DNA of 64,000 nt from DRPN01 sp964599235 (GTDB lineage: Bacteria; Bacteroidota; Bacteroidia; Bacteroidales; VadinHA17), in the NCBI GenBank assembly GCA_964599235.1, contig CAZRDX010000018.1, forward strand, positions 1 to 64,000. The letters run 5' to 3'. Position numbers and translations under genes: made by a program. Positions 1-8,621 of this stretch are shown piece after piece. Every line of letters starts with the position of its first letter. The first letter of the stretch is position 1. The notes under the pieces are model-generated. The model did not search any database. It was not told the origin of the DNA and was given only the letters and a program-made list of their open reading frames with translations.

Positions 1-1
1 G

Positions 2-1768
2 ACGGTCAACCACGGCCCTCACATGATCCGAGGCAAGGTGCTGGCATCTTTCGGGGAGATCCACCTGGAGAAAGAGGTCACCCTCCCCGCCGACGGGGCT
101 GCCACCGTCACCTTTGCCCCGGCTGATCATCCGGAACTGCACATGAAAGACCCGGTGCTCTGGTGGCCCAATGGCTACGGGACACCGTACCTCTATCCTG
201 TCCGTTTTGTCTTCCGGGATGAGCAGGGCATCTCCGACAGTCTCTCATTCCTCACGGGCATCCGCCAGATGAGCTACGATACCAGCGGCAGGAAACTGAA
301 GATCCTGGTGAACGGTGTGCGGATCACGCCGCGTGGCGGCAACTGGGGATTCTCCGAGTCGATGCTGCGCTACCGCGGCAGGGAATATGACATCGCCGTC
401 CGTTACCATCGCGACATGCATTTCACGATGATCCGCAACTGGGTAGGAATGACCGGCGACGATGAGTTCTGGGAAGCCTGCGACCGCTACGGCATCCTGG
501 TGTGGCAGGATTTCTGGCTGGCCAACCCGTGGGACGGCCCCGACCCCGATGACGATCCGATGTTCCTGGAGAATGCCCGTGATCTGGTGCTGCATGTACG
601 CAATCATCCTTCGATAGCCCTTTACTGCGGACGCAACGAAGGTGATCCGCCTCCCATCCTCGACCGGGGGTTGCGGCATCTGGTGAAAGAGAACCATCCG
701 GGGCTGCTGTACATCCCCAACTCCGCCGACGATGTGGTCAGCGGCCACGGTCCCTACCGGGCCATGCCGATAAAATATTATTTCGCAGAGCGTGCCACAC
801 GCACCCTTCACAGTGAAATGGGCATGCCCAACATGATGACCCGTGAGAGTCTGGAGAGTACCATCCCCGACAGTGCCCTGTGGCCGCAGGGGAGGATGTG
901 GGGCATCCATGATTTCTGCGCCCGGGGAGCCCAGAGTGCCATCAGTTTCAACCGGCTGGTGAAAGAGAAATACGGCGGAGCGGAGGACCCGGACGGCTGG
1001 CTCCGGCTGGCCCAGTTCGTCAACTACGACGGCTACCGTGCCATGTTCGAGGCCCAAAGCCGCCACCGTATGGGGCTGCTCCTCTGGATGAGCCATTCCG
1101 CCTGGCCCTCGCTGGTATGGCAGACATACGACTACTATTTTGAGCCTACGGCAGCCTATTTCGGCAGCAAGAAAGCCTGCGAACCGGTGCATATCCAGTG
1201 GAACGCTCTCACCGACAGCATCGAGGTGATCAACTACAGCGGCCGCAGCCATCACGCTCTTACCGCACGTATCCTGTTCTACGACCTGCACGGACGGCTC
1301 ACCTCATCCCAGGAGAAGAGGGTCGACCTGCCCGTCGACACGGTAGTAAGGCCTTTCTCGGTGGCATGGACGTCAGGCAACACGAACCTGCGCTTCCTGC
1401 GCCTCCTCCTCCTGAAAGAGGAGAAAGTGGTCTCCAGGAATTTCTATCTCCAGGGTCGGGAGGAAGATGACCTCCGCGCCATCCGCGATCTGGGCAAGGC
1501 CACCGTCGAGGCTGTCACCGACAGGCATCGTGCAGACGGAACATGGACCCTCACCACGACCCTCACCAACACTTCCGGCACACCTGCCCTGATGGTACGA
1601 GTGAAGGTGGTACGTGAACGGAGCGGCGACCGTATCCTGCCGGTACTTTACAGCGACAACTACATCGCCCTCATGCCAGGAGAGAGCAGAACCCTGATCA
1701 TGCATTTCGCAGAGGCCGACTGCCGTGGAGAGAAACCCAAAGTGGTGGTCGAAGGGTTCAACCTTTGA
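2..1768 (+). CDS. Glycoside hydrolase family 2 enzyme (beta-mannosidase / exo-glucosaminidase type), 5' truncated
   Basis: The reading frame is open to the left edge of the window, so the N-terminal jelly-roll domain is missing. What remains is the immunoglobulin-like domain (with a WWPNGYG motif), the TIM barrel and C-terminal beta domains. Numbering from the first visible Met at base 23, the acid/base Glu lies in GRNEG at about residue 206 and the nucleophile Glu in HSEMG at about 265, as expected for GH2. The WWPNG and GRNEG signatures fit the beta-mannosidase and exo-beta-D-glucosaminidase branch better than beta-galactosidases, but the exact sugar cannot be decided. GH2 enzymes cleave non-reducing terminal beta-sugars. 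It is followed by GH29 on the same strand after 173 bases that contain a degenerate repeat. Family assignment is secure; substrate is not. Confidence 0.85.
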   Translation, partial: TVNHGPHMIRGKVLASFGEIHLEKEVTLPADGAATVTFAPADHPELHMKDPVLWWPNGYGTPYLYPVRFVFRDEQGISDSLSFLTGIRQMSYDTSGRKLKILVNGVRITPRGGNWGFSESMLRYRGREYDIAVRYHRDMHFTMIRNWVGMTGDDEFWEACDRYGILVWQDFWLANPWDGPDPDDDPMFLENARDLVLHVRNHPSIALYCGRNEGDPPPILDRGLRHLVKENHPGLLYIPNSADDVVSGHGPYRAMPIKYYFAERATRTLHSEMGMPNMMTRESLESTIPDSALWPQGRMWGIHDFCARGAQSAISFNRLVKEKYGGAEDPDGWLRLAQFVNYDGYRAMFEAQSRHRMGLLLWMSHSAWPSLVWQTYDYYFEPTAAYFGSKKACEPVHIQWNALTDSIEVINYSGRSHHALTARILFYDLHGRLTSSQEKRVDLPVDTVVRPFSVAWTSGNTNLRFLRLLLLKEEKVVSRNFYLQGREEDDLRAIRDLGKATVEAVTDRHRADGTWTLTTTLTNTSGTPALMVRVKVVRERSGDRILPVLYSDNYIALMPGESRTLIMHFAEADCRGEKPKVVVEGFNL

Positions 1769-1817
1769 GAGAGGATGTGGGAAAAGAAGGAGAAGGAAAT
1801 AGGGAAAAAATGGAAAA

Positions 1818-1896
1818 GTGCCGGGTGCAAGGTACCGGATGCTGGGTACCGGGTGCAGGGTGCAAGGACCCGGGTGCAAGGTGACGGGTGACGGGA
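1818..1896. repeat. Degenerate G-rich tandem repeat (unit about GGTGCAAGGTACCG)
   Basis: About 80 bases made of imperfect copies of a GGGTGC / GGTACC / GGTGAC theme. The complement reads as CACC/TGCACCC steps. It lies between the GH2 and GH29 genes and codes for nothing convincing in any frame. There are no uniform spacers, so it is not a CRISPR array. Confidence 0.7.
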
Positions 1897-1941
1897 TAGA
1901 GTAAAAAACAGAAAAATCTAAAAACAACATACCACGGACCG

Positions 1942-3648
1942 ATGATCCGGATATTTCGAAATATTTCATTTCTGGTCATTCCATTGTTGATATTCTCTTC
2001 ATGCGGCCGGAAGAAGGTGGAGAAATGTCCCCCGCCCGGCCGTTTCCTGTCTGAGGCCACACGTCATGCCTTGCAGGAGTGGCAGCAGCGCAAGTTCTCC
2101 ATGTTCATCCACTGGGGGCTTTATTCCATCCCTGCAGGTGTGTGGGAGGGCAAGAAAGAGCGGGGTTACAGCGAACAGATCCAGGGTCATGCCCGCATCC
2201 CGAAGGAAGAATACGAAAAACTGGCGGAGCAGTTCAACCCGCTGCACTGGAACCCGGATTCTGTCGCTCTGCTGGCCAAAAGGGCCGGCATGAGGACGAT
2301 CATTTTCACGGCCAAGCACCACGACGGTTTCTGCATGTTCCGGACGAAGTACACGAAATACAACGTGGTGGATGCCACCCCCTACCATCGTGATGTGGTG
2401 GGAGAGCTGGCGGAGGCCTGCCGGCGCCACGGACTGAAGTTCGGCGTCTACTATTCGCTCATCGACTGGCACTATCCCGGGGCCCTGCCCTTCACCTCGA
2501 CACGCAACTCCGACTCCATTCCCCCCAAGCACCACCGCTACAATCTGCACCAGGTGGAAGAACTGCTGACCCGGTACGGTCCCATCTCGGAGATCTGGTT
2601 CGATATGGGCTCACCCACGCCCCGGCAGAGCCGGGAGGTCAGGGAGCTGGTCAAAAGTCTCCAGCCCGGCTGCCTCATCAGCGGACGGCTGTGGAACGAC
2701 CAGGGTGATTTCGTCGTCATGGGCGACAACTACCGTCCCTCTTTCCACATGGGTGTACCCTGGCAGACCCCTGCCTCGATGTTCCGTGAGACGTGGGGCT
2801 ACCGGTCGTGGCAGGAACGTGGCGACCCCGAGGAGAAAGCCCGGGAGAAGCTGCAGGATCTGCTGCACGTGGTGAGCATGGGCGGCAATTATCTCCTCAA
2901 CATAGGTCCCACAGGCGACGGCAGGATCATCCCTTTTGAACGCAAGGTGCTGGAGAGCATGGGACGCTGGCTGAGCCGGAACGGTGAGGGCGTCTACGGC
3001 ACCCGGCCCGTGCCGTTGATACCGCAATCGTGGGGGGTAGTCACCGCCCGCCCGGAGAAGCTCTATCTTCACATCCTGAAGGTTCCCCAGCAGGGTATAC
3101 TGAAGGTGGCAGGCCTACACCTTCGGGTAAAAAAGATCACCCCGCTCTCCAATGCTTTGCACAGTTATGTCTGGCGCGTCGTGGGCGACACGCTCCTCAT
3201 CCGTCCGGGGCCAACCCCTGCCGACACCCTGCCCAAAGTGCTCTGTGTCGACATCGAGGGTTCGCCTCAGTACACTCCCGAAAAGAGAATCCTCCCCGAC
3301 AACAGCGGGACGATCCTGCTGACGGCCGGCAATGCCGTGAAATACCACAGCCTCAGCGGTCACGATTACTACTCGCAGCGCCCCACCGTCGTCCGCATGC
3401 AGTGGCGGCCGGAGATCCCTCACGACGGGGAATACACGATCCGGTATGCCGGCACACCCCCGGAAACCTACTGTCTGATCATCAACGGACAACCTTATCC
3501 CGTCTCCTCCATGCTGAAAGAGACGCTTCTTCCCGGCATCCGCCTGGAAAAAGGGAACGGGAACCTTTTCCTCTTGCGTCGCCGGGATCTTACGGACCCT
3601 CACAAAGGTCTCATCCGTGAACTGCAGATCCTGGTCCGGCCCATGTAA
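1942..3648 (+). CDS. GH29 alpha-L-fucosidase, lipoprotein
   Basis: This 568-residue enzyme would release terminal alpha-L-fucose by a retaining mechanism, acting at the cell surface or in the periplasm. The start is an ATG followed by a short hydrophobic signal and a lipobox (LIFSSC, Cys21), so it should be lipid-anchored. The GH29 barrel is clear: FSMFIHWGLYS near residues 52-62, KHHDGF, and the nucleophile Asp221 in EIWFDMG. MGGNYLLNIGPTGDG follows later, as is typical of the family. The remaining C-terminal residues form a beta-rich domain without a recognised name. It sits between GH2 and CutC on the same strand and probably shares their transcript, although the repeat tract separates it from GH2. 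Confidence 0.93.
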   Translation: MIRIFRNISFLVIPLLIFSSCGRKKVEKCPPPGRFLSEATRHALQEWQQRKFSMFIHWGLYSIPAGVWEGKKERGYSEQIQGHARIPKEEYEKLAEQFNPLHWNPDSVALLAKRAGMRTIIFTAKHHDGFCMFRTKYTKYNVVDATPYHRDVVGELAEACRRHGLKFGVYYSLIDWHYPGALPFTSTRNSDSIPPKHHRYNLHQVEELLTRYGPISEIWFDMGSPTPRQSREVRELVKSLQPGCLISGRLWNDQGDFVVMGDNYRPSFHMGVPWQTPASMFRETWGYRSWQERGDPEEKAREKLQDLLHVVSMGGNYLLNIGPTGDGRIIPFERKVLESMGRWLSRNGEGVYGTRPVPLIPQSWGVVTARPEKLYLHILKVPQQGILKVAGLHLRVKKITPLSNALHSYVWRVVGDTLLIRPGPTPADTLPKVLCVDIEGSPQYTPEKRILPDNSGTILLTAGNAVKYHSLSGHDYYSQRPTVVRMQWRPEIPHDGEYTIRYAGTPPETYCLIINGQPYPVSSMLKETLLPGIRLEKGNGNLFLLRRRDLTDPHKGLIRELQILVRPM

Positions 3649-3676
3649 CCCTCTGACACACTTCAACGAAAACACC

Positions 3677-4429
3677 ATGAAAAAACTTCTTGAGATCTCC
3701 TGTTATTCTGTCCGGGACACGCTGAACGCCCAGGGGGGCGGAGCCGATCGTGTGGAGCTGTGTGCCGGTCGCCCCGAGGGGGGCACGACACCCTCGTACG
3801 GCAGCATCGTCATGTGCCGGGAACAACTGACCATCCCTTTGTTCGTCATCATCCGCCCCCGGGGAGGTGACTTCCTGTACAGCGAGCTGGAGTTCGAGGA
3901 GATGAAGAGGGACATCGCTTTCTGCAAGGAGGCCGGTGTGGATGGCATCGTCAGCGGCATTCTGCATGCTGACGGCACGGTGGACAAAGAACGCAGCCGT
4001 GAACTCATCGAGTTGGCCCGTCCTCTCGCCTTCACCTTCCACCGCGCCTTCGACATGACACGCGACCCTTATGAGGCTCTTGACGACCTGATAGAGATCG
4101 GAGCCGACAGGGTGCTCACCTCGGGCCAGGAAGCCACCGCCGTAAAAGGACAGGAGCTGATCCGCCGGCTGATCAAGAGGGCCGGCGACCGCATCATCAT
4201 CTTCCCCGGCGGCGACCTGGATGAGAACAACCTGGAGGCTTTCGCCCGCTACACCGGCGCCAGGGAGTACCATGCCGCCGCCGGCACCCTGCACGAAGGC
4301 GGGATGAAATTCCGGAACCCAAGAATCCACATGGGAGGGATGGAAGGGATCCCAGAATACGAGATCTGGGAAGCCGACACGGAAAAGATTCGGAAGATGG
4401 CGGATATCCTCAGGAAAGCCGGTATCTGA
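3677..4429 (+). CDS. cutC: CutC family TIM-barrel protein
   Basis: A 250-residue protein with the whole CutC signature: an N-terminal LEISCYSVRD, then GGADRVELCAG, VIIRPRGGDFLYS, FHRAFDM, DRVLTSGQ and REYHAAA near the C terminus. The chosen start is the ATG at 3677. The frame stays open upstream, but that part overlaps the end of GH29. CutC was first linked to copper homeostasis in E. coli, but that role is disputed and the real reaction is unknown. In Bacteroidetes it often sits beside glycosidase genes, as here, 28 bases after GH29. Family certain; function uncertain. Confidence 0.9.
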   Translation: MKKLLEISCYSVRDTLNAQGGGADRVELCAGRPEGGTTPSYGSIVMCREQLTIPLFVIIRPRGGDFLYSELEFEEMKRDIAFCKEAGVDGIVSGILHADGTVDKERSRELIELARPLAFTFHRAFDMTRDPYEALDDLIEIGADRVLTSGQEATAVKGQELIRRLIKRAGDRIIIFPGGDLDENNLEAFARYTGAREYHAAAGTLHEGGMKFRNPRIHMGGMEGIPEYEIWEADTEKIRKMADILRKAGI

Positions 4430-4509
4430 TACCCAACGAGGCAGGACAAAGGGCCCACCGACGTATTCCGGATCACCCGGTCAGAAAGCAAAACAAGCTC
4501 TTATGAACT

Positions 4510-5592
4510 TCACACGGGCTTTTTCGCCTCATCGAAAAAAGCGAGGATGTTTTCGACAGGCGTATCATCCTGTATGTTATGGGCCGGGGCGATGATGTAT
4601 CCTCCGCCTTTCCCCAGCACTGATTTGAGGCGCCGCACTTCGGCCCGTATCTCCTCAGGCGTTCCCGTGGGCATGAGCTTCTGGATATCCAGCGCACCGA
4701 AAAGGACAAGACGGTCGCCGTAAGTCGCCTCGATCCTTTCGGCATCCATCCCGGCCGCCAGAGGTTGGAGAGGATTCAGCACATCCAGACCGATCTCAAT
4801 CATCTCAGGAATGATCGGCACTATGGAACCACAACTGTGCCAGCCAATGATCACATCAGGATTCACCTTGCGGAGCTCATCGAACATGTATTTCATGCGG
4901 GGCTTGAAATAGTGTCTCCATAACTCCGGAGAGATCAGCATGCCGTTCTGCGAGCCGAAATCATCCCCTGCCCAGACCATATCGGCACCCATGGCAACCA
5001 GCTCTTTGCCGATGGCCAGGTTCACCTCCATCACCCGGTCGAAAAGTTCCTCCACATATTCCGCCTGCATCATCATGTCCATGAGCAGTTTCTCCAGCCC
5101 CACAAGATACCATGAGGTCTCAAAGATAGCTGTCTCGAGGTCTGCCACGATCGCATACTCTTTGTGGTATTGCCCATAGATCTGCCGTGCAATATCAAAA
5201 CGGCCCGGTGCATGCGGATCAGGAAAATCGAAGTTCACGATATCCGCCCTGGTGGCAGCATGGGCCAGCGGATATTCATAAAACTCATAGTAAATCCCCT
5301 GATCAATGAATTTCATGTGCCATTCGTTCTCCAGGATGCCGTTGCCGAGGTCTTTGGTGGGAAAGTCGTCCGGTGCACAGGCACCTATCCCCACACAATC
5401 ATTGCCCAAAGTGGTCAGAAGTTTCGGGTAGGAAATCCGGGAAGAGACCATGGAGTCATAAGGTTCCTCATAGGGCAAGCCCAGATGGTCGGACAGTTTT
5501 TTCGCTGCCTGCGGGGTCAGCGTCGCGTATATCGGCGGACGATCAGGAGTCTCGTGACGCACAGCTTTGAAGAAACGTTCTCTTGAAGTCAT
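4510..5592 (-). CDS. URO-D superfamily protein (possible methyltransferase type)
   Basis: A 360-residue protein of the uroporphyrinogen decarboxylase / corrinoid methyltransferase superfamily. It begins with the typical TSRERFFKAVRHETPDRPP. It carries GWHSCGS, with His252 and Cys254 placed like the zinc ligands of the MtaA/MtbA-type HxCG motif, and ends with IIAPAHNIQDDTPVEN. In MtaA-like enzymes the last site is a Cys; here it is His338. True HemE has a different active site and normally lies with heme genes, so this is not a heme enzyme. It converges on cutC and sits inside a fucose/rhamnose glycan locus, so a role in sugar or methyl-group metabolism is possible, but this is inference. Confidence 0.8.
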   Translation of the reverse strand: MTSRERFFKAVRHETPDRPPIYATLTPQAAKKLSDHLGLPYEEPYDSMVSSRISYPKLLTTLGNDCVGIGACAPDDFPTKDLGNGILENEWHMKFIDQGIYYEFYEYPLAHAATRADIVNFDFPDPHAPGRFDIARQIYGQYHKEYAIVADLETAIFETSWYLVGLEKLLMDMMMQAEYVEELFDRVMEVNLAIGKELVAMGADMVWAGDDFGSQNGMLISPELWRHYFKPRMKYMFDELRKVNPDVIIGWHSCGSIVPIIPEMIEIGLDVLNPLQPLAAGMDAERIEATYGDRLVLFGALDIQKLMPTGTPEEIRAEVRRLKSVLGKGGGYIIAPAHNIQDDTPVENILAFFDEAKKPV

Positions 5593-5688
5593 ATCCTGCT
5601 ATTTATTTAACTAACGGTACAAGCTGTTGCAACCATTTTCCCGCTTTGATGACCACGATCGGAAAAACCGGAACGCCCCCGTTCCCCT

Positions 5689-5787
5689 TCAACGGATCAT
5701 CCTGCGTGCCCGACCTTTCCGTTCTTTCATGTAGAAGCTACGCAATATACTGAATACTACCAAAAAGACCATGATGAATGCACCGGC
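5689..5787 (-). pseudogene. Short hydrophobic C-terminal fragment, relic of a membrane protein
   Basis: Reading the minus strand from 5787 gives about 32 codons with a transmembrane-like segment (FIMVFLVVFSILRSFYM) and a basic tail ending in a stop at 5689. There is a stop codon just upstream in the same frame and no start. It may be the tail of the decayed permease next to it or of another lost gene. Confidence 0.3.
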
Positions 5788-5795
5788 TTACAAAA

Positions 5796-6273
5796 TCACA
5801 TCATTCTATCCTCCGGGTCCTTACCGTCAAAAGGAAAACGCAGATACCGGATCATGTTGGGGGTGAAACCTATGGTCATGATCAGCATGAACAAAAAACT
5901 GAAATAGAAAAAACAATTCGGCTCACCAGCATGTTGTGAACCTGGTTCTCCGGCTGCGACGAAAAATGCGAAGCAGGCAACCATCACCCTCGCAAAAAAG
6001 CAACCTAAAACCTTTTCTTCATGCTGGATACCAGGAGGTTTGCTATTCTTTTCGTCTCCTCCGTTTCACCTTTCATCATCACTGCTGACTTACCGGAAAG
6101 GAAACGCCGAAAAGGACTACGGCTACTCCGGCGAGGGTCTTCCATACCGCAACGCCCGTGACAAGTTCATGGAACTGTCCGATCCGAAAGGACAGGTGGG
6201 GCGTACCAAACAAGATCGTCAGCGCCAGCACCGGTCCTCCTGAGAGATGAGATATTCCCGGAAAAGGATCCAT
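5796..6273 (-). pseudogene. Decayed RhaT-like (L-rhamnose/H+ symporter) permease gene
   Basis: No intact gene fills 5593-6399, but the minus strand holds two membrane-protein fragments in the right order for a RhaT-type transporter. The first (6273-6079) reads LTILFGTP, then GQFHEL and a hydrophobic LAGVAVVLFGV. The second (about 6030-5796) reads EEKVLGCFFARVMVACFAF, AAGEP, a glycine-asparagine stretch and FTPNMIRYL. These resemble the family patterns GT-P-GxxxEL, a following helix, then SACFAF-AAGKP and N-F-I. Stops and frame changes near 6078 and 5796 break the gene. Rhamnose import would fit the GH78 rhamnosidase downstream. The match was made by eye only. Confidence 0.45.
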
Positions 6274-6356
6274 CTATTCCCAGACTTCCGATGCAAATAA
6301 AAACAAATATCCGTATTCCGGAAAACACTACAGGGTATGGTTTGAGAAGAATTCCT

Positions 6357-6364
6357 TACTTTTG
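6357..6364 (+). promoter_or_regulatory. Bacteroidetes -7 box TACTTTTG
   Basis: Exact match to TAnnTTTG, 35 bases before the ATG of the beta-helix gene. No good -33 TTTG is seen at the usual spacing. Confidence 0.55.
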
Positions 6365-6399
6365 TTTTAGAGGTCCCAGGTAAACTTTTTCCGTCATCC

Positions 6400-8376
6400 A
6401 TGATCTTCAAAAGAGGCTTATCCACCACTGTTCTTTTCCTCATTCTTTTGATGAACATTTCAGCCACCAACTATTACTGCGATCCGGTCAACGGCAGCAT
6501 GTCAAATGAGGGAACGGAAACTGCACCGTGGAGCAGGCTGCAGGATGTGTTCGAGGCATATAAGAGTTTTTCAGGAGAGGATACGATTTTCCTCATGAAA
6601 GGGAACCACGGCAGGCCTTTTGTTTTTGGCCGGCACGACGAATATGTGGTGATCATGCCATACAGGGAAGATACAGCCATCATGGAATCTGTGTGGATCG
6701 GAAGCGCTTCCTACTGGGAACTGAACGGTATCCACATCACCTCGGAACTTCCGGACGGTAAGAACGTCTACAGCCTGTATTACCTGGTCTATACGGAGGC
6801 CAACTCGGATCACCTGGTGATCAGCAATTGCCGGATCTACAGTTGCGAGGACACCTGGGATTGGACGCGTGATGACTGGTTCAACCGTACCGCCTCCGGT
6901 TTTATGCTGAAAAGCACGGAAACCCGCCTGACCCACAACCAGATCCGGAACATCAATTTCGCCATTGAGGTACGGGGACAACATACGGTGGTGGAGAGGA
7001 ACCTCATCGAGAACTTCGTGGGCGATGCGATCCGGGGCCTGGCAAGTTATTGTATCTACGAATACAATGTCGTGAGGAATGCCTATGATGTAACAGGTTA
7101 CAACCCATCGAATGAAGGCCCCGGCAACCATGACGACGGGTTCCAGAGTTACACCAGCGCCGTGGGAGGAGTGGAAGATGTCATCCGGAGGGTGACCCTT
7201 CGGAACAACATATTCATCAGTTATACCGATTCTTCCCAGACCGAAAAAACCATGATGCAGGGTATCGCCTGTTTCGACGGATACTACACGGACTGGGTGG
7301 TGGAGAACAATCTCATCGTCACCGACAGCTGGCACGGCATCTCATTCCTGGGTCTCAAGCATTCGAAGGTCGCCAACAACACCATCCTGAGCAATCCTGT
7401 GAAGAACCCGCTCACGATCAACAACAGTCCGGTAGACGAAATGACCCCCTGGATCTGGATCGCCCCCCTCAAGGAGGATCGGGGCGACGGTCCCAGCACG
7501 GACAACATCATCCGCAACAATCTGGTGATACAGAGCAAGGCCGGTCTCAACGGGTATCAAAACATTTATGATCAGGGCGTGAACACGGTGGTGCAGAACA
7601 ATATCACGGTGCCGACCGGTGGGGAAGGTGATTTTTTCCGGGATCCCGGCCATCTGGACTACCAGCTGGCACAAGGTTCCCCGGCCATTGATGCAGGCAT
7701 CAATATCGATCTGCCCATGACGGATCTGGTGGGGCAGGCCCGTCTTTCGGGGATGTCGGTAGATGCTGGAGCGTATGAGTACGACGACGGGAATGCCACA
7801 GCCCATGCCCCCCTCCTTTATCCGATCCCGGACACGTCCGTCAGAGAAGGTGACACCCTGGCCCTCGCCATCACGGCCGGCGATGCCGACGGCGATGCCC
7901 TGACTTTCTCTGTAAGCCCCGTATTGCCATTTATTACCCTCACCTGCGACAGCAACGGACAGGCTACGCTGACCGCACGTCCTGCCGCCGGCCACCAGGG
8001 CACCTATTCCCTGGCTCTCACTGTCACCGACGGCACTTTTGAGAACAGCCGCAACTTTCTCCTCGTGGTGCAAGAGAACCCCAACCTGGCAGTTCCTGCT
8101 CCCGGGTATGGATCCATCCTGCTCTATCCGAACCCTGTCACAAAAGGACATTTCTTCCTCCGGAACCAAGACCGCGGGACATTCAAGCCCGTGAAGTTGA
8201 TGATCTTCGATATGACAGGAAAAATGTTGACCGACATACCACTGATGCCTGACTCAGGCAACGTGATACAAATAAAGCTGCCAACAAAACTGCAGGACGG
8301 GATCTACCTTGTGAACATCATCTCCGCGAAAGGTGAGCGCATAACCCGAACACTGGTAGTACGTTCTTCCCGGTGA
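6400..8376 (+). CDS. Secreted right-handed beta-helix protein with cadherin-like and T9SS C-terminal domains
   Basis: The 658-residue product has a signal peptide (LFLILLMNISA) and then a long parallel beta-helix region with repeated short turns such as NCRIYSC, NLIENF, NNIFIS and NNTILSN, as in pectate lyases and related polysaccharide lyases. Residues of about 468-560 look like a cadherin/Ig-type domain (TAGDADGDALTFSV, LTVTDGTF). The last 90 residues (LLYPNPV, IFDMTGK, GIYLVNI, RTLVV) form a type IX secretion sorting domain. It should therefore be exported through T9SS and attached to the surface or released. The start gives a good signal peptide and follows a promoter box. Likely a pectin-type or other glycan lyase, but catalytic residues were not identified. 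Confidence 0.8.
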   Translation: MIFKRGLSTTVLFLILLMNISATNYYCDPVNGSMSNEGTETAPWSRLQDVFEAYKSFSGEDTIFLMKGNHGRPFVFGRHDEYVVIMPYREDTAIMESVWIGSASYWELNGIHITSELPDGKNVYSLYYLVYTEANSDHLVISNCRIYSCEDTWDWTRDDWFNRTASGFMLKSTETRLTHNQIRNINFAIEVRGQHTVVERNLIENFVGDAIRGLASYCIYEYNVVRNAYDVTGYNPSNEGPGNHDDGFQSYTSAVGGVEDVIRRVTLRNNIFISYTDSSQTEKTMMQGIACFDGYYTDWVVENNLIVTDSWHGISFLGLKHSKVANNTILSNPVKNPLTINNSPVDEMTPWIWIAPLKEDRGDGPSTDNIIRNNLVIQSKAGLNGYQNIYDQGVNTVVQNNITVPTGGEGDFFRDPGHLDYQLAQGSPAIDAGINIDLPMTDLVGQARLSGMSVDAGAYEYDDGNATAHAPLLYPIPDTSVREGDTLALAITAGDADGDALTFSVSPVLPFITLTCDSNGQATLTARPAAGHQGTYSLALTVTDGTFENSRNFLLVVQENPNLAVPAPGYGSILLYPNPVTKGHFFLRNQDRGTFKPVKLMIFDMTGKMLTDIPLMPDSGNVIQIKLPTKLQDGIYLVNIISAKGERITRTLVVRSSR

Positions 8377-8621
8377 GCCGGTTCAGAAACAACTTCAGGA
8401 ATCCATCCAGTAACAATGTTTTTATGAACGAACACAAAATATCTCATCATCCGGAGCCCGTCGGGGGGATATTTTTTCCCGTCACATTCTCCAACGGTTC
8501 GGATCAGTCCATCCCAGGGATGAGCTACGTTCGAAAGAAGATGAACCTCCGACCATTCTTCCCAACAACAGAGAGCCTTGCGATCCATTTTCCGGACTGC
8601 TCCGGGATCCCGTTTATCCGT
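8377..8621 (+). other. Spacer between the beta-helix and GH78 genes
   Basis: This stretch is open in the GH78 frame back to 8373, but the encoded residues are not conserved-looking and the proper signal peptide begins at 8622. I see no promoter box or terminator that I trust. The long open frame may be chance. Confidence 0.4.

Noticed and set aside
1818..1896. CRISPR array
   Set aside because: The units are short, degenerate and have no distinct spacers, and no cas genes are present.
4510..5592. Genuine heme-synthesis HemE
   Set aside because: The HSCG motif and the lack of heme genes nearby fit the methyltransferase-like branch of the superfamily better.
8373..8621. N-terminal extension of the GH78 protein
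   Set aside because: A normal signal peptide starts at 8622. The extension would bury it behind 83 residues with no sign of conservation.
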